Of a stretch of 10,227 nt of DNA, positions 9,747 to 10,227 are shown in pieces. Where the stretch lies: the NCBI RefSeq assembly GCF_022376445.1, contig NW_025955765.1, positions 1 through 10,227 on the forward strand, written 5' to 3'. The notes under the pieces are model-generated. The model saw nothing but the letters and a program-made list of their open reading frames with translations. It did no database searches and was not told the DNA's origin. The position numbers were made by a program, and so were the translations under genes. The first letter of the stretch is position 1; the number at the start of each line of letters is the position of its first letter. Source of the DNA: Fomitopsis serialis. Taxonomy: Eukaryota; Basidiomycota; Agaricomycetes; Polyporales; Fomitopsidaceae.

Positions 9747-9942
9747 AGTGAGAGACGTGACAACGAAGAGTCGGCGGCCGCACCGATAAGTGAACCTTGA
9801 GACTCCGAGTCCGCCGCAAGCGCACAGAAGCGCACATGGTATGAACTCCGGCATTTCTCACCCTATCAACGGTTGATCGCGGGTGTCAGAAACTCATTTA
9901 GGGTGGAACGCATATGGATTAAGCAGAATACAACTCGTAGTA

Positions 9943-10227
9943 CTACATGAAATGTGCATTACCTTCCCAGCCATTTCGCCCTCCGTCAGTCCACTTCTCA
10001 ATCTCCTTGTCCGTGTGCAGAACAATTGACGCGCGACGACCAGTGAAATGTAAGTTATAGTGAGTCAAACGATACGAAGGAAAAGCAGTGAAATCGCCGT
10101 TACGGAGCGGAAGAACCAAGCCGGCCTCGTAGAGGCATAGGTCCCGCCTTCAAAGTCGCCGACGGCGAGGACAACGCAGAGGGACTTGTCCTTACGATCC
10201 CTGTGGGCCATGGTTGCGACATTCAAG
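9943..10227 (-). pseudogene. TET/JBP-like 2-oxoglutarate/Fe(II) dioxygenase, C-terminal part, frameshifted
   Basis: The 5' end lies beyond the right edge. This family oxidises 5-methylpyrimidines in DNA with Fe(II) and 2-oxoglutarate. Reading leftward from the edge, the protein shows AHRDRKDK, with the HxD iron motif, then VVLAVGDFEGG. At about 10141-10143 one base is missing between GDFEGG and LCLYEAGLVLPLRNGDF. The frame then continues to RLTHYNLHF, with the distal His for iron, and GRRASIVLHTDKE, with the Arg expected to hold 2-oxoglutarate. It ends NGWEGNAHFM and stops at TAG 9943-9945; alternatively GTAATG at 9962 is a donor. As read, the unaltered frame runs into a stop soon after the break, losing the distal His and Arg. 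The order HxD, GDFxGG, H, R matches basidiomycete TET/JBP proteins. A different 2OG dioxygenase subfamily is the main alternative. The AT-hook gene starts 197 bp downstream on the same strand. Confidence 0.7.

Overview
The window reads as nuclear DNA of a filamentous basidiomycete, most likely an Agaricomycete. The reasons are GC-rich coding sequence, many GT-AG introns of about 41-59 nt, and gene families expanded in that group: a KDZ transposase with a CxC2 cysteine cluster, a DUF6532-like nuclear protein, and a TET/JBP-type 2-oxoglutarate dioxygenase. There is no bacterial operon structure, and I see no rRNA, tRNA or CRISPR.

Layout. Positions 1-255 are a 21-bp minisatellite with a 126-bp higher-order period. 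Positions 256-1190 hold no gene I can support. Positions 1289-2196 (+) hold an unrecognised proline-rich gene or gene remnant whose reading frame does not hold together. Positions 2469-6190 (+) are a nearly full-length KDZ (Kyakuja-Dileera-Zisupton) transposase gene of 11 exons. Its Asp/Asp/Glu candidates and most splice sites are intact, but about five frame breaks make it a pseudogene. Positions 6191-6913 are intergenic. Positions 6914-9746 (-) are a 12-exon gene for a protein of about 757 residues: an acidic/basic low-complexity N-terminal half with an AT-hook-like motif, then a helical domain resembling DUF6532. One of its exon junctions is off by one base. Positions 9943-10227 (-), running off the right edge, are the C-terminal catalytic part of a TET/JBP-like dioxygenase. 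It has HxD, distal His and Arg, and one frameshift.

How they fit together. The transposase and the dioxygenase are the interesting pair. KDZ transposons and TET/JBP (5-methylcytosine oxidase) genes are known to have expanded and co-localised in basidiomycete genomes, and both occur here within 10 kb, both broken. The gene between them looks like a chromatin or DNA-associated protein, but no functional link can be shown from sequence. The window looks like a decaying repeat-rich or subtelomere-like neighbourhood with one mostly intact host-type gene. I did not see a clearly new system beyond this association.
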